A DNA stretch of 64,000 bases, taken from positions 4,960,001 to 5,024,000 of the forward strand of contig JAKSGN010000007.1 in NCBI GenBank assembly GCA_024180945.1. The letters run 5' to 3'. Numbering within the stretch: the stretch's first letter is position 1; each line of letters opens with the position of its first letter. A program made the position numbers and the translations under genes. Positions 51,590 through 62,569 of this stretch are shown here, piece by piece. This stretch comes from Macrophomina tecta. Lineage: Eukaryota > Ascomycota > Dothideomycetes > Botryosphaeriales > Botryosphaeriaceae. Below the pieces are notes generated by a model. That model saw only the letters and a list, made by a program, of their open reading frames with translations, made no database searches and was not told the DNA's origin.

Positions 51590-53610
51590 CTGCTACCTAG
51601 GTTGCATGTGCTGCTTCCTTAGCTGCCTGGGCCTGAAGTGATGCTAGTGGTCTAAAGCTGTGTTCTCTAAGGCGTGTGATTATAGCTTTAGCAAGCTTAT
51701 CCGCTTCGTTATTCCCCCTAATCCTACTATAGCTTAGAACCTATTAAAGAGAGAAGCTAGTCTAATAGCTATCCCTAATACGCTAGGCTGTTTCTATTAT
51801 GGATCGTTCTATGCCTTAACCTGATCGCCGTTTATGTGGGTTTGCTAGTGCTTACAGGGCTGCCTTAGAGTCGCTATAGATTATGCAGAATGCTAGATTT
51901 AGATTACCGTCTTCGAGGTTCTGCTCTACTGCTAGTTCCATGCCAATGGCCAATGTTAATAGCAATAAGCTTAGCAGCTATAATGCTACAGAACCGCTAG
52001 AGCCAACCCCTTTCTAGGCTTGTCTATGGATTCTCTGCTCCTGGCTAAGGATTACTACGGCAACTCTAAGTTGTTCTTTTAAAGAAGGAGACTAATGTTT
52101 CTTAAATAAGAAGTATATTAATTCTCTCTATATCTAGGTTGTTAATTAGAGCTTCCGTGTATTCTTTTATTTCTTTTAGATATTTAGTTGGATAATTCGT
52201 AGTGACTTTAGCATTACAAGCTAACGTAATGGAGGTGTTAAACTTAGTACAAGATGAGATTCTTAGTTATAGGTAGGAGTAGGAGGAGGAGGGAGGGGGG
52301 GGAGGAGCCCTCTTATACCTACTACTGCTAAGCTATACTACTGAACCTTAAATACACGAAAGTTCTAATAGGAGGGCTAAAGTCCTATACTAGCTATCTC
52401 CTATTAGGTGGCTGCTGCGGTAGTCTACGTACTAAGGGCGGCTACCTAGTAGACGGTTCTTTATATTATATTCTCCATAGTAATTTCCGCATCATTTATT
52501 CTCCTTATAGTTCTAAGCGAGGTGCCTAAATATCTAGTATATATAGTACCTCTTCCTCTCCAGACGGTAGAATTCGACACGATTAATTATTATCCGAAGA
52601 GAAGCCTATTCTAGACTACGTTTTAATCTACTTCTTTACTATTAAACTAGATTCTAAGGGACGTATAGTATCTCAGGGGTTGTCTTTTTTTTTTAATCTA
52701 GAATACATTCTTGATTTAGACATTTACATCTAGAAGCTTATTCTTAAGGGTAATTATTTAATTTACTTTTTTCTTCTCCTCTACCTATACTTCGTCTGTT
52801 AGCGTGCGATGGGCTACTACTCCGAACCTTGGGCGGTTGATTGTAACTTTCTTCCTAGTGCCGTGGTCTATTCTTAGCTCTAAGTGACTAGCTGTTTCGC
52901 TTCTTCGGTTTTAAAGCGGATAAGGTATCCTAGTCGTGTTACTCTAACTCCTAGAACCTTTGTTTGTTTATTTAGTTCTTAGCTCTTTAGTGCTAGAGAG
53001 AAGAGTTAACTACTATTAGGGTGGGTATGTTTTAGATAAAACCGTTAGCTGGTGTCTGGTTAGAGGCTGGTAGTAGGGCGTTAATAGGTATTGTTGTTAG
53101 GTTATTTCCGGATTACCTATTATATATTAGAGGAGCCTAGAGTGCTCCGCGGGTTACAACTAATGCCTAGCTTTAGGTTTAAGGGTTAGTAGTAACTATT
53201 TAAAGCTTGCTTTCGAATTCCTTAACTTAATTAGCTAGGTTGCTAATAAACTTAGCTAGTTTCTTATATTCTTTCTTAGCCTCCTCTCTTTCCTTTTAAA
53301 GGAGTCGGATAGTTATTTTCTACTAGGATACTAGATGGGCTAGTGTTTTAGTGTTCGTGTTTATCTCTACTTGGAAGGTTGCTCGCGTGGATTGTATATT
53401 CTAGCTACTGAGGAGATTATCTTATATAGAGCTTATGTGAATTTCGGTATCTATATCTTAGTTGTTTCTGTGGCTAGTAGTACGTTATCTTTCTCTAATA
53501 TTTCTTTTAGGGGCCGTTGATTGCGTTCTAGTAACCATTTGGTTGTTTAATAGGATGGTGGTTGATTGGCAGCGTCCGCGGTATAGTAGGGGTTCCGGAT
53601 TAGGAGCCAT
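51590..53610 (-). mobile_element. Tad-like LINE, internally deleted
   Basis: Minus-strand non-LTR retrotransposon. ORF1 opens at ATG 53610 (MAPNPEP) and contains, around 52950-52790, RVTRLGYLIRFKTEEAKQLV and RPRFGVVAHRT, hallmarks of fungal Tad/LINE ORF1. ORF2 begins near 52240 with an endonuclease-type start (LRIIQLNI, then ALINNLDIERINILLI). It then jumps within about 150 bp to the C-terminal RNase H, which has IYSDSKAALQALANPHKRR and NNEADKLAKA at about 51900-51650. Most of the endonuclease and the whole RT are missing. Several stops are RIP-like. Confidence 0.75.
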
Positions 53611-53862
53611 GGTTTTATATATAGTGCTGAGCCTGTGCTTTGACTACTAGGGGAAGGATTTTGCACCTGGTGAGTGTAGAAGGATCTACAGCATAGCCCA
53701 GCGCAGCGGCCGCGCCTAGGCGGTGCAGGCTTTGCTGCTGAGTTGAAGTGATGTGACCGCTATGCGCATGTTCTGCTGGTGGTTTGGTCCCGGGCCGAGC
53801 CTTGTTAGTAATTTCGCCGCATGTATGTAATAATCCAGACCTCCGAATTAATGATTGAGTGA

Positions 53863-54055
53863 CTTGATTGCTTGGTTCTCCCGGGCTGATGGTGTTCAGG
53901 CCCCAAGACATCTCAGAATGAATGACTAAGCTAACAAGCTCATCCAATTGCATAACGGATGTGATTGAGCTCGTTTTCCATCAGATCGTAACGGAACATC
54001 TCCCTAGGTAATAACTGTCGATTCAATTTGACATAAGGTACCACTCATCTAGAGA
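53863..54055. repeat. Repeat shared with 61456-61683 (copy 1)
   Basis: About 190 bp alignable with 61456-61683, sharing blocks such as tctcagaatgaatga and gatgtgattgagctc / gaggtgatcgagctc. Both copies are open on the minus strand with similar peptides (SLVIHSE / HLIIHSE, GEPSNQVT / GEPRDQVT). At the second copy the block overlaps the 3' end of the PMP3 gene and its downstream flank, so this may be a relic of a duplicated gene end. Confidence 0.55.
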
Positions 54056-54578
54056 TGCGATTCTAATTTCCTGCCGAAACCCTTCTGATTACGGTTACAA
54101 CGTTGTCTAGACGCTTACGTAGCCTATGCACAGCCCCAGCGCCAAGGAACAGGAGCCAGCCTATTTCTACGCCGCTAATTGGCTGGGCTATGGGTTCTGA
54201 GGACTGCATTAGGGTCGAATACTCATTTTGTTGGGAGAGCGTCCTTCGGGGAATCATATGGAGATGCCGAAATGCCGTGAAACATGATGCCCGGAGCTCG
54301 GCCGAGATATCGACTATGACGTAATTCGGGCGCAGAGGACCTGTTGACCAGCAGAAGTACGGCGCCGCACTGTAGGCCTATCTATTCCCCCCATATATGC
54401 CTAATATTTCTCCATAGTCCATCTCTAACAACACGAGAGTCGCTACTAAGCATGAATACACATTCTCAACGTTAAATACTACATCTTTCATCTTCTTTAG
54501 CTTCGGCCCATACAACTTCTCTATCCTGCCAAAAACTCTCGCTTCAAAACTTTCCGTTCTACCACCGCTGTTATTGCA

Positions 54579-56324
54579 ATGCGGTTCTGCATTCTTGCTG
54601 TTGCCCTAATTCAGCTTGGTATATCATATCTAAAGTAACGTGTCTGTGGTGCTATGGCTAACATACAGTTCTTCGAAGGCGCTAGTACGTATGCGCCAGT
54701 GTCACGCAGATGTTCAGGTGACATATGTTTCGGCCTCAATATTCCTGAAAACACCGCCCTCTCGGGAAATGGTGACATTTACGTCCATATCAGTGCCCCT
54801 ACCACTTATTCCTGGGTTGGGCTCGGCCAGGGCAGTTCGATGTCTGGCTCCCAAATATTTGTCATGTACACATCCGCCAATGGCGTCAACGTAACAATTT
54901 CGCCGCGACTTGGGATGGGCTACAATATGCCCCAGTTTATCACTGGTTCTCATATCACGTTGCTGGAGGGATCTGGGATATTCAATGGACAGATGACAGT
55001 AAACGCTAGATGTAAGTGTCTATCTTTTTCTAGAAAGAGCACTATTATTAAGCGAATTAGCAGGCTCCAGCTGCCAGTCATGGTCAGGTGGATCCATGGA
55101 ATTCACAGCCTCGTCTGCGACCTGGATTTATGCTAGTCGGTCAGGAGCCCCTTTGAACTCGGACAACCAAAGCGAGATCATTGCGCAGCATGGCCAAAGC
55201 TATGGAAGCTTCAATTGGGACTTTCGGACCGCCAAAGGTGGAAGCAGCATGAATCCGTTCACTACTCCGTCTAGCATAGCAACAGGAGCCAGTAGCACGC
55301 AAACTTGTGTACCATTTTCTGAAATAGCACTCATCCCATCCGTTTACGCAGGTAGGTCTCTAGAAATTACCATCCTCCCTGGAGACCTTCAGGCTCACAG
55401 TGGCCAGGGTCCGAACGCCTGACTGGCAATGAAGTCAACTACTGCGACACCAGTAATAGCTCCTCTAGCTCCGGTGGAAATGCGACAGAAATTGGCGGCG
55501 CCACAAGCTGGGAATACGAGAGGAAGATGTTGATTGCGCATGGTGTTCTTGCCTGTGTAGCGTCCGTCATTTTTTTCCCGATAGGTGCTATCAGTATCCG
55601 GCTCTTCAGCTTTCCACATTTAGTCTGGTTCCACGCTGCGATGCAGGTCTTCGCCTATACTATATACATTGCAGCCTTGGTAATTGGAGTCTACTTCGTG
55701 ACCCCAGAAGACCTCGTAGGTTGTCAAATAGTGTATATGCAAAGAATGTGGCTGACTCAGCTACAGATTAAGGATTACCATCTGATTATCGGCATTCTGG
55801 TCTCCGTTCATCTCTTTTTCCAGCCAATTTTAGGCTTAGTGCACCACGTCTTCTTCAAGAAATTCGGCCGCCGGACTTTCTGGTCTTATGCCCATCTGTG
55901 GCTCGGGCGCATCATAATCACGTTGGGCATTATTAACGGTGGTCTTGGCCTGCTGCTTACAGATAACGCTGGAGATTCGGTTTATATCGCTTATGGCACC
56001 ATCGCGTCCCTCATATGGTTAGCGTATGCAGCTGCCGCTTTATATGGTAAGCTTAAGAGGAAGACAACGACATCCCCGCTGGCCGGTACGGAGAGACCGC
56101 AGAATGCGCACAGAAACCACAGGGAAAGGTCGTTCTCGGGCGCTAAGCAGCCGGAACACCATAGTCGCCACCGTATGCCTTCAAGAAGCCGGGGCGAAAG
56201 TGAAACTATATCAGGCATCCGCGCGCCGGGGTATGCCGGACAACAAACAGGCGGACTGGCTGGCGAAGGATGCCACCGGACACCCTACAGGAGCCAGCGT
56301 CGGTATCATAGGACCTACATCTAG
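54579..56324 (+). CDS. DOMON-cytochrome b561 membrane protein (cellobiose dehydrogenase cytochrome-like)
   Basis: Best model is four exons: 54579-54618, 54679-55011, 55064-55351 and 55393-56324 (1593 nt, 530 aa). It starts with a signal peptide (MRFCILAVALIQLGAS). Residues about 20-190 form a DOMON domain like the haem cytochrome of cellobiose dehydrogenase (CSGDICFGLNIPE, WVGLGQGSSM, CSSCQSWSGG, FNWDFRTAKGG). From about 266 a five- to six-helix cytochrome b561 domain has the expected four His at 270, 301, 350 and 388. This architecture is taken to move electrons across the plasma membrane. Introns 2 and 3 are fixed by reading frame and homology. Intron 1 (60 nt) is less certain: without it, an in-frame TAA at 54636 breaks the signal peptide. 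The last 85-90 residues after GKLKRK look foreign (see the LINE fragment). Confidence 0.8.
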
Positions 56325-56331
56325 ACATTAG
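56080..56331 (+). mobile_element. LINE RNase H fragment overlapping the 3' end of the DOMON-b561 gene
   Basis: In the +1 frame relative to the b561 exon, the segment reads AGAKVKLYQASARRGMPDN followed by KQADWLAKDATGHP. This is the C-terminal end of LINE RNase H domains (GxPGNExADxLAKxATG pattern). It runs to a stop at 56329-56331. The b561 frame continues through it as a low-complexity basic tail. The fragment probably replaced the original 3' end of the gene. Confidence 0.55.
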
Positions 56332-56559
56332 GGAAACAAGGGCTTAACAGCACCGCTAAAATATCGGAACAGTCGATAGTTTAGCTGAGATGATGGAATT
56401 AGTTGGTCCCGTATTATGACGTTGGCGGGAGCTGTACCTGCATCCTTCACATAAAAATTGTTTCTCATTAATTTTGTCGCTAAATGTAAGAACTACCAGA
56501 CCATTTGCTTTCATTCGTCCTCTCTTTCTCTTTCTCCCTCTGGGCCAGGCTGCGCTCCG

Positions 56560-56763
56560 TGACTCGTGCGTGTCTTGCGTGCAGCCAGATTTCTTCTCGC
56601 GTCCAGATCGGCTCTGTAGACGTAGTCCCTGAAACTCTATCGAAAGGCGCTCAAGCCGTACACTTGCTGTGCTTTGTACCGGGTTCCTATGTGGCCACAG
56701 TTCTGGCACTGTTAGCATTGCTTTTGGCAACATTTGTTATAGCTAAACATTTTAGCGTGCCAT
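56560..56763 (-). mobile_element. LINE ORF1 zinc-knuckle fragment
   Basis: The minus-strand frame near 56710-56740 reads QCQNCGHIGTRYKAQQV, a CCHC knuckle of the kind repeated in fungal LINE ORF1 proteins, with the last Cys changed to Tyr. A basic stretch follows. It is opposite in strand to the RNase H fragment, so the two are not one insertion. Confidence 0.4.
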
Positions 56764-57085
56764 AACATGCCTCCCAGGATCGCGGCATTGACACCTTCGG
56801 GCTTGGTTAAATTGTACCGTTAGGGGTGAATTCCTTTAATTGAAATTTTATTAAGCTAATTCATTACTTAGTCTGGGCTATTAGTAGTAACTTGTTTCAC
56901 CAGTGAGCTTCGTAGCTTACTTGTAAAATAGTTTTTTTATTCTTTGCTTGCAGCAGTTAATAATATTTCCCGTCTCTAATACATCTATTAGCTTTGTCTG
57001 CATGCCATAAGCAAGAACGTCGTACGTCTACACTCTAATCTATGCACCGTTACTCAAGACTCTTACTAGTCACCCGGAAACTTCT

Positions 57086-57364
57086 TGTTGGAATATCATA
57101 CATTTATACAATAAACCTTAGCTCAGTCATGGACGAGGACGGATAAGAAGGCCTCCCTTAAGCCGCCCTCTCAGTCCTCATGCCACTCATTCTCAATTAA
57201 TGGAATCACCACAATATCCAACAAATCTGTTGGAATATCACGTGTGTGTACAATAAACTTTAGCTTAGTCACGGAAGAGGACGGATAAGAAGACTCCCCT
57301 GAGCGTCCCTCTCAGTCTTCATGCCACTCATTCTCAATTGATGGTATCACCACCAAATCTAACA
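57086..57364 (+). repeat. Two tandem LTR-like repeats, 138 and 137 bp, separated by 4 bp
   Basis: Copies at 57086-57223 and 57228-57364, period 142, spaced by aatc. Both start TGTTGGAATATCA and end AACA. They share gaggacggataagaag, CCACTCATTCTCAATT and a CAATAAAC block. TG...CA ends and the TGTTGG start are typical of Ty1/copia LTRs. There is no internal region and no matching duplication outside the pair (cttct / gatat). Confidence 0.7.
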
Positions 57365-57681
57365 GATATGAGCCCGGATATACGTTTAATACCTTCTACT
57401 ATCTAAGGCATTATCTATAACTACCCCTAAGTCGTTCTGAGGTATCTAGTCGACATCTAAACTAGCTTAAGTATACGGTGCTACTAGCTATACGCAACCT
57501 TAACCGTTATTAGCTAATTAAAAGTTATATACTACGGTATCATAATAGCTATTAATAGCTAACCGCACCTATTATAGCGTAGCTACGTATAAGTAAGCTA
57601 TAGCTACTAGCATTACAGCGGCATTTCATGTTTATGGGGGCCGTGCGCCCTCGGCTCTGCATACGTATAGTACTGTAATAA
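57365..57681. other. AT-rich spacer, partly CA/TG-poor
   Basis: Between the LTR-like pair and the RTG2 stop. Roughly 57375-57600 is poor in CA and TG, like the repeat block. This suggests a short RIP-mutated relic, but no element is identifiable. Confidence 0.35.
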
Positions 57682-59553
57682 CTACATATCTTCGTCCTCC
57701 TCCACTGATACCTTCACGGCTAGCCCCCATCCTTTCTTTCCTCCAATCCAGTTTTTCTTTCTTCCGATTTTCTTGATCACACCTACGTGATCCTGAATAG
57801 TCTCCTTTAACTTCATGGGATCATGTTTCTTTCTTTGAACAAGAAATACCAACCTAATACCTTGAGCACACTCCCCGTCCGCAAAGATTGTAGCCCACCG
57901 AGCTGATAGTTGGACCCGGGGCTTCGCTTCATCGATAAAGCCGGACGGATAGAGTCGGCGAAGTATGAGTGCCACTCTACCAATGTAACATGTCCACCAT
58001 ACTTCCCTAGCCTCAAGGATGTCGCGCAGACGGGACTTGAACCTGGCCTCTCGTGGAGGCAGCTCACCCTCATAGCTTTCCTCGAGCATCAGTGCAAGTA
58101 AGGCGCGGTTGGAATGTGATACGCCGTGTGCAGAAGATAGTAATCCGGTGCTTGTGCTATACAGAGCGGATGAGGATGCAGATTCCTTGGACATGACGGA
58201 GTGGACATAGAGAATGTTGGCGAGCGCTTCAATAATATCCACTCTAATCGAACTTGGAAATTGGCTTGAATACGTCCTAATATGCGTCGGTATAGCATCA
58301 AGGAGAAGCCCTGCAATGCCAGTTGCGGAATCTTTCGCGTACGGAGTGGTAGCCACATTAAGCGGATGCTGCATGCGAATGCTCGGTGGTAGAGCCTGGA
58401 ATAGGACACCCTCTCTCACACCTCCTTGGCAGAAGTGAGCTTCTCTGATCCCATGCGGGAATGCATTGGCTAGCACGTTGACTAAAAATGCCACAGCGGG
58501 AACCTGCTTGCGGCGACGGTCCGATACCCTAAAAATTTTGTGCGCGGTGCGCGAGACTTGTTCCAGTTTTCCGGTATCCGTAAACTCCGAACTGGGGGCC
58601 GTAAAGCCGTTAATGATGGATATTGGGTAGTCGTGTCCCTTCGTCTGGCTCTGGTACAGCAAGAGATAACCCCATCCGCGGAAACCGCCTCCAGAGAGAT
58701 ATAGCTTGAAGCCACCCTGTTGTTTTGCACTTTCCACCATGTCTTTTGGAACTTGGAGATCCATGTACGCATGAAGGAAATTGGATTTCATCTCCTCGCG
58801 TAACTTCTCCAACGCTTTCCGCGCCTCATCGTGACTCTTCCCCTTCTTTAGTTCTTCCAGCTTCTTCGTCAACGCCGCCGCCCCGTACGGGAAACTAAAT
58901 GCGCCCTTAGGACTCATCTTAATAATCCCTTCATGAGTGGCCAGCCATGTGATCTGTGTACTCCCACCTCCAAGGTCCATAACAATCCCTTCTATTTCTG
59001 GGAAGCTGCTTGCAATGCCGAACGCGCCAATCTTCCCCTCGTCCTCCTTCGGCAGCAGTTCGACAGATAATCCTGTAGATTTGCGAATCTCCCCGAGGAA
59101 TTCGGTGCAGTTTATAGCGGTTCGCGTGGCTTCAGTGGCTATGATGCGAGTGTGGTAGCTTGGGACGCCAAAGTCCGCGCAAATAATTTGGAAGCGGAGA
59201 AGCCCGGAAATTACATCCTTAATAACTGGATCGGGAATCGGGATACGGACGCCCGTCGAAGGATCAAACTGGGCGTCAAAGAGTCTTATGTCGAGGCGGT
59301 GGACGTGGAGGGTAGGAAGAATGCGGGTGGTAGGCGGAGTGAGGTCTGAAATTGAGAGTCTAATGCCATTGCTGGTAGAGTAATCATCAGTAGCTGGTAT
59401 AGTATGGTTCTTTCCCGAGACGGTGGTAGACTACCTTCCCATGTCAACTACTGCCCTCAGATATTGTGGGACATACTGCGGCTTGCGACAGGTATCGCCA
59501 GACGCAGGATCTGATTGTGCCTTACGCTGGGGAAACTCGTCGCCACCACCCAT
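57682..59553 (-). CDS. RTG2: Retrograde regulation protein 2-like (Ppx/GppA family)
   Basis: Two exons on the minus strand, 59435-59553 and 57682-59371, joined by a 63-nt intron (gtagtc...accag). Joined length is 1809 nt, 602 aa, close to yeast Rtg2 (588). The splice rebuilds the first phosphate-binding motif VDMGSNGIR at residues 36-44, which is strong support for the intron. The second motif, MDLGGGSTQ, is at 171-179. Other family blocks: SISDLTPPTTR, QIICADFGVPS, ATEATRTAIN, KEDEGKIGAFGIAS. In yeast Rtg2 has an ASKHA fold and relays mitochondrial dysfunction to Rtg1/Rtg3. No disruption is seen, and the acidic end (VEEDEDM) is complete. It looks intact despite its repeat-rich surroundings. 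Confidence 0.92.
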
Positions 59554-61622
59554 CGGGATGAAGAAGAACTTTTTGAAGCTAAATGCAACGAGAGCTTAAG
59601 GCCAAGCTAGAGCCTTGAATGATTGTTCGTTTCTCATCATCGGTCCCGTTGCATTGCTTTAAATATAGCGCTCTAAATTTTATGAACTATACTAATAGTA
59701 CTAACCTATCGCTTTTACATGTGAGCTTGCTCTTATAACCTTACGTAAAATATATATATCATGCCTCGCATAAAGGACACTCCCTGCTATCGAAGCCCTC
59801 GCCTAGAGTTCTCTGTTCTAGGGCTCCCTGCGTGTTACACTAATCTGCGTCATGCACTATTCCCAAATGTCACAATATGTATATCTTAGCTAACCTCGAC
59901 TACCCCGCATCTCTCTAGCTAAACTCGAAGTTAGTATCTATAATTGGACAGGAGCGTCATGCGGCGTCTGCAGCCATTCGACGTTCCGTTCGTCCCGATG
60001 GACCCGGTGCTCCCGAAGGCCAACAGGACAGAGTTCCCGCATTTAGGAGGAGGCGGTAATGGAGCCATTGGCTCAGACAGGTTGACGGGGCATGATTAGA
60101 ACGTAGCCTACGGTGGAAACGTAGGTGCTGGCGCGTTTGGCAACAACAACATACACTAGGGTCGCACTGGCTTCGCTACACCTTGCTGGTGGATTCTCCA
60201 ATGGGTGGATGAGGAAGGGGGCTTCCATTTGGCTGGGACGTCTGATGGCGGGACTGGAGTAATGTTGGGGGCCTGGGCGATTTACGTCACGTAATGGTGG
60301 CTGCAAGTGCTCGAACGACCCGATTGACTAGGCGCGGGCCGGGCTTGAACGCTAGAGCAGCTCCTCGGTCGATGCCGGGGGCTGTAAGTAAAAAGTCTAC
60401 GTTGCCTTAATGGCTGTGTGGTAGTAGGAGACGCTGCGGCCAGTATATACGGAAAGCGCCCTTGGAAGCAAATGATGTAATTCAACTCGGACGGCGCTGG
60501 AGGAGCATGGCATGGTGCCGCGTCATTCAGCTGAGGCCCGGCTGGCGTCCCGGCGCCACGCGTAGGATGCGCGCGTTGGCGAATGGGGGCGGGGTTTCGT
60601 GCGGGGAAAAGGTCCTACATCGTGTTTCGTCGGCGAATGCCAGGGAGCGGACGAGCTAGTAACTACGCGGGTCGCCCACTAAAATAGTATAATATAAGAT
60701 CGCGCGTTCGCGAGCGGTTTCCATAATTAAAAAGGCAGTAGAGGGGTCGTAGGGCTGTGCCTACGCTTCCTAGGGCAGATACTCGCACGTCAACTCTACC
60801 TAGCAAGCGCTCTTATTGGTCATCCTCGCTGGCGAGTTCCGTTCCACGCCGCTCTCTCAATACCAGCCAGACCGAGCTTCCTCCTATTCCTGCTCGCGTT
60901 CAGGGGCGTACGAAGATAGGCCACCTTTAAACTCGCCGGTCGACATTGTCACGACCGCCCCTCGTAATCGAACTGATTGCTTTAATACCTCTACTCGCGC
61001 CTCTAATCTTGGACAAGCGACCGCCGGAGGAATTAACCTAGTAGTCACCCCTCTAACCCCCTCCCGTTGTCGACTCTAGTGCTTCCTTTACAGCGATAAG
61101 CAGCGCTTTAGGAACCCTAGTTCCATCATCTGTCTAGACTCCGACATTGTCTCTAAGACGTTCCATCTCCTCGTTTAGATACAGTGGCCCGAACCAGGTA
61201 TTAGAAAATCCAGACATCCCACTAGTAACCGACTAAGATAATCATGACAAGTAGTCGATAAATCTTAGACACGCTTTACAATATCCCCGAAGCCTTATAT
61301 GCCTGAAGTTGTGCGATGCCGCTGCACACCGCGAACTGTTCGTCAGGTGGGAGAAAGCACGCCGCAATTACACCAAAACACCAGGGTCACACTCGAGAGC
61401 GTTTTGGTATTGCCTTAAGAAACCCGTGGAATTTGCCCTTGATCGGTCGCAATTTATAAATGAGTAACTTGATCCCTCGGTTCTCCTAGAGCCTCTGCTG
61501 TGAGGCTCCGAGGCGTCTCAGAATGAATGATTAAGTGAATAGGCTTATCCAATAGCATTCCCGAGGTGATCGAGCTCATTTTCCATCGGTAGCTTTGCCG
61601 ATCCCTTCTCTCTCGCACCTCG
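59554..61622. other. Intergenic region with no gene I can support
   Basis: Composition is normal. Minus-strand open frames at 60282-60485 (Arg/Ser-rich, like a mitochondrial presequence) and 60073-60306 (one hydrophobic stretch) could be exons of one small gene, but no domain is recognised and no splice pair is convincing. A plus-strand frame at 60816-61079 has no motif. Confidence 0.3.
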
Positions 61623-61683
61623 TTACCTGGCTGTATCCGGCGTCGAAGCAATGATGTACCATGCATCTGTCCACTCATCTTAG
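61456..61683. repeat. Repeat shared with 53863-54055 (copy 2)
   Basis: Counterpart of the repeat at 53.9 kb. It spans the downstream flank, the last PMP3 exon and the end of its second intron. Confidence 0.5.
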
Positions 61684-61951
61684 AATAACACTGCTTTCAC
61701 CTTGAATAGTGAAAATGGGGGAGATTGAGATGTTTGCCGGGAACTTACGCAGGATTCCAGGAATCCAGCCCAGAAGATCGAAAAAGATGTTTATCAGGAC
61801 CTGTCCGCTGCAGCCGCGCTTGGCAGCGACGGCGACGGGCGGGATGAAGATGGCGATGATGTAGAGGATGATGTCGCGGCCCTGGCTGGATTAGGAGAAG
61901 GTGTTTGATGGGACGAGAAGGTGTGGGCGTAGGAAGGCTTACGCTGGGCAT
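61623..61951 (-). CDS. PMP3-family plasma membrane proteolipid
   Basis: Three exons on the minus strand: 61943-61951, 61749-61881 and 61623-61666, with introns of 61 nt (gtaagc...ccag) and 82 nt (gtaagt...acag). The joined 186 nt encode 61 aa starting MPSGRDIILYIIAIFIPP. The family signature is clear: two hydrophobic helices separated by AAKRGCSG, then INIFFDLLGWIPGILHAWY. PMP3/Rci2 proteins are 50-70 aa membrane peptides that affect membrane potential and salt tolerance. Longer overlapping frames at 61745-62102 are shadows created by unspliced introns. The exact first exon (nine bases) is the least certain part. The rest is well supported. Confidence 0.85.
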
Positions 61952-62569
61952 TGCTAGTGGTTGTGAATAGCCTGCGGATTGTAGTTGATCTTTCCCTTTT
62001 GATACGTCTATTTTGGAGAGCTCTGGTACGGATGTTCGCGGCAAAGGTAAAGGTTTGTAGTCTGGGTGTAAAAGTGAGGTTGCGGGGTCCGAATAAGGTC
62101 ATATCATCAACTCTTGGGAGCTGTTCCGTAGGCTGACATGCAAACCATGACCTTTAGGGCTTGACGGTACAGCTGGCGCCATGGCCATCGTGCGCTTAGA
62201 TTAAAATAATAGCCCGGCATACCAAGCACATGATCGCTCGAACTTGTCTGAACCTATGACGCGTCCGCTTACGAAACTTACCTCTCGCAACTTCTCATTC
62301 TTAGCGCCCCAGCGCGTAAGAATAATCAGTCGCAGTTCGATGGCGCCATGCAAGGCTTCTAGAAGCCGCTTCTCATACGAACGCGAGTGAAGATACTGCT
62401 GCAACATAGCGGCCCTTTGATTCAGGTGGCCTGCATGTTGGATTGGCTAAACACGCGAGTTTGTCGAAATGCGAGTATGCTAATGATGCTGTTGCTGGTC
62501 GAGTTGAGAGTCGTATATGAGAGGTCAGAGTGGTGAGGTGGCAAAGAATGAGTAGAAAGATTAGCTAGC
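61952..62569. other. Intergenic region, no feature recognised
   Basis: A minus-strand frame at 62201-62407 (68 codons) has no identifiable motif. Base composition is ordinary, and nothing repetitive is seen before the LTR at 62570. Confidence 0.3.

Noticed and set aside
54619..54668. 50-nt intron with good donor, branch site and acag acceptor
   Set aside because: It shifts the DOMON frame, which must start a codon at 54669; the 60-nt version keeps the frame.
54635..54668. 34-nt intron gtaacg...acag
   Set aside because: Too short for a fungal intron and gives the wrong phase.
54640..54953. ORFs in other frames over the DOMON exon
   Set aside because: Shadows of the DOMON domain frame, which carries recognisable cytochrome motifs.
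57813..59349. Several 63-106 codon ORFs on both strands
   Set aside because: All overlap the 602-aa RTG2-like frame and have no motifs of their own.
60073..60485. Two-exon gene with a mitochondrial-like presequence
   Set aside because: The N-terminal part is Arg/Ser-rich, but no splice pair joins the two frames convincingly and no domain is recognisable.
61745..62102. Two overlapping 99-102 codon minus-strand ORFs
   Set aside because: They read through PMP3 introns and in the wrong frame over its exon. The spliced 61-residue PMP3 model explains the region.
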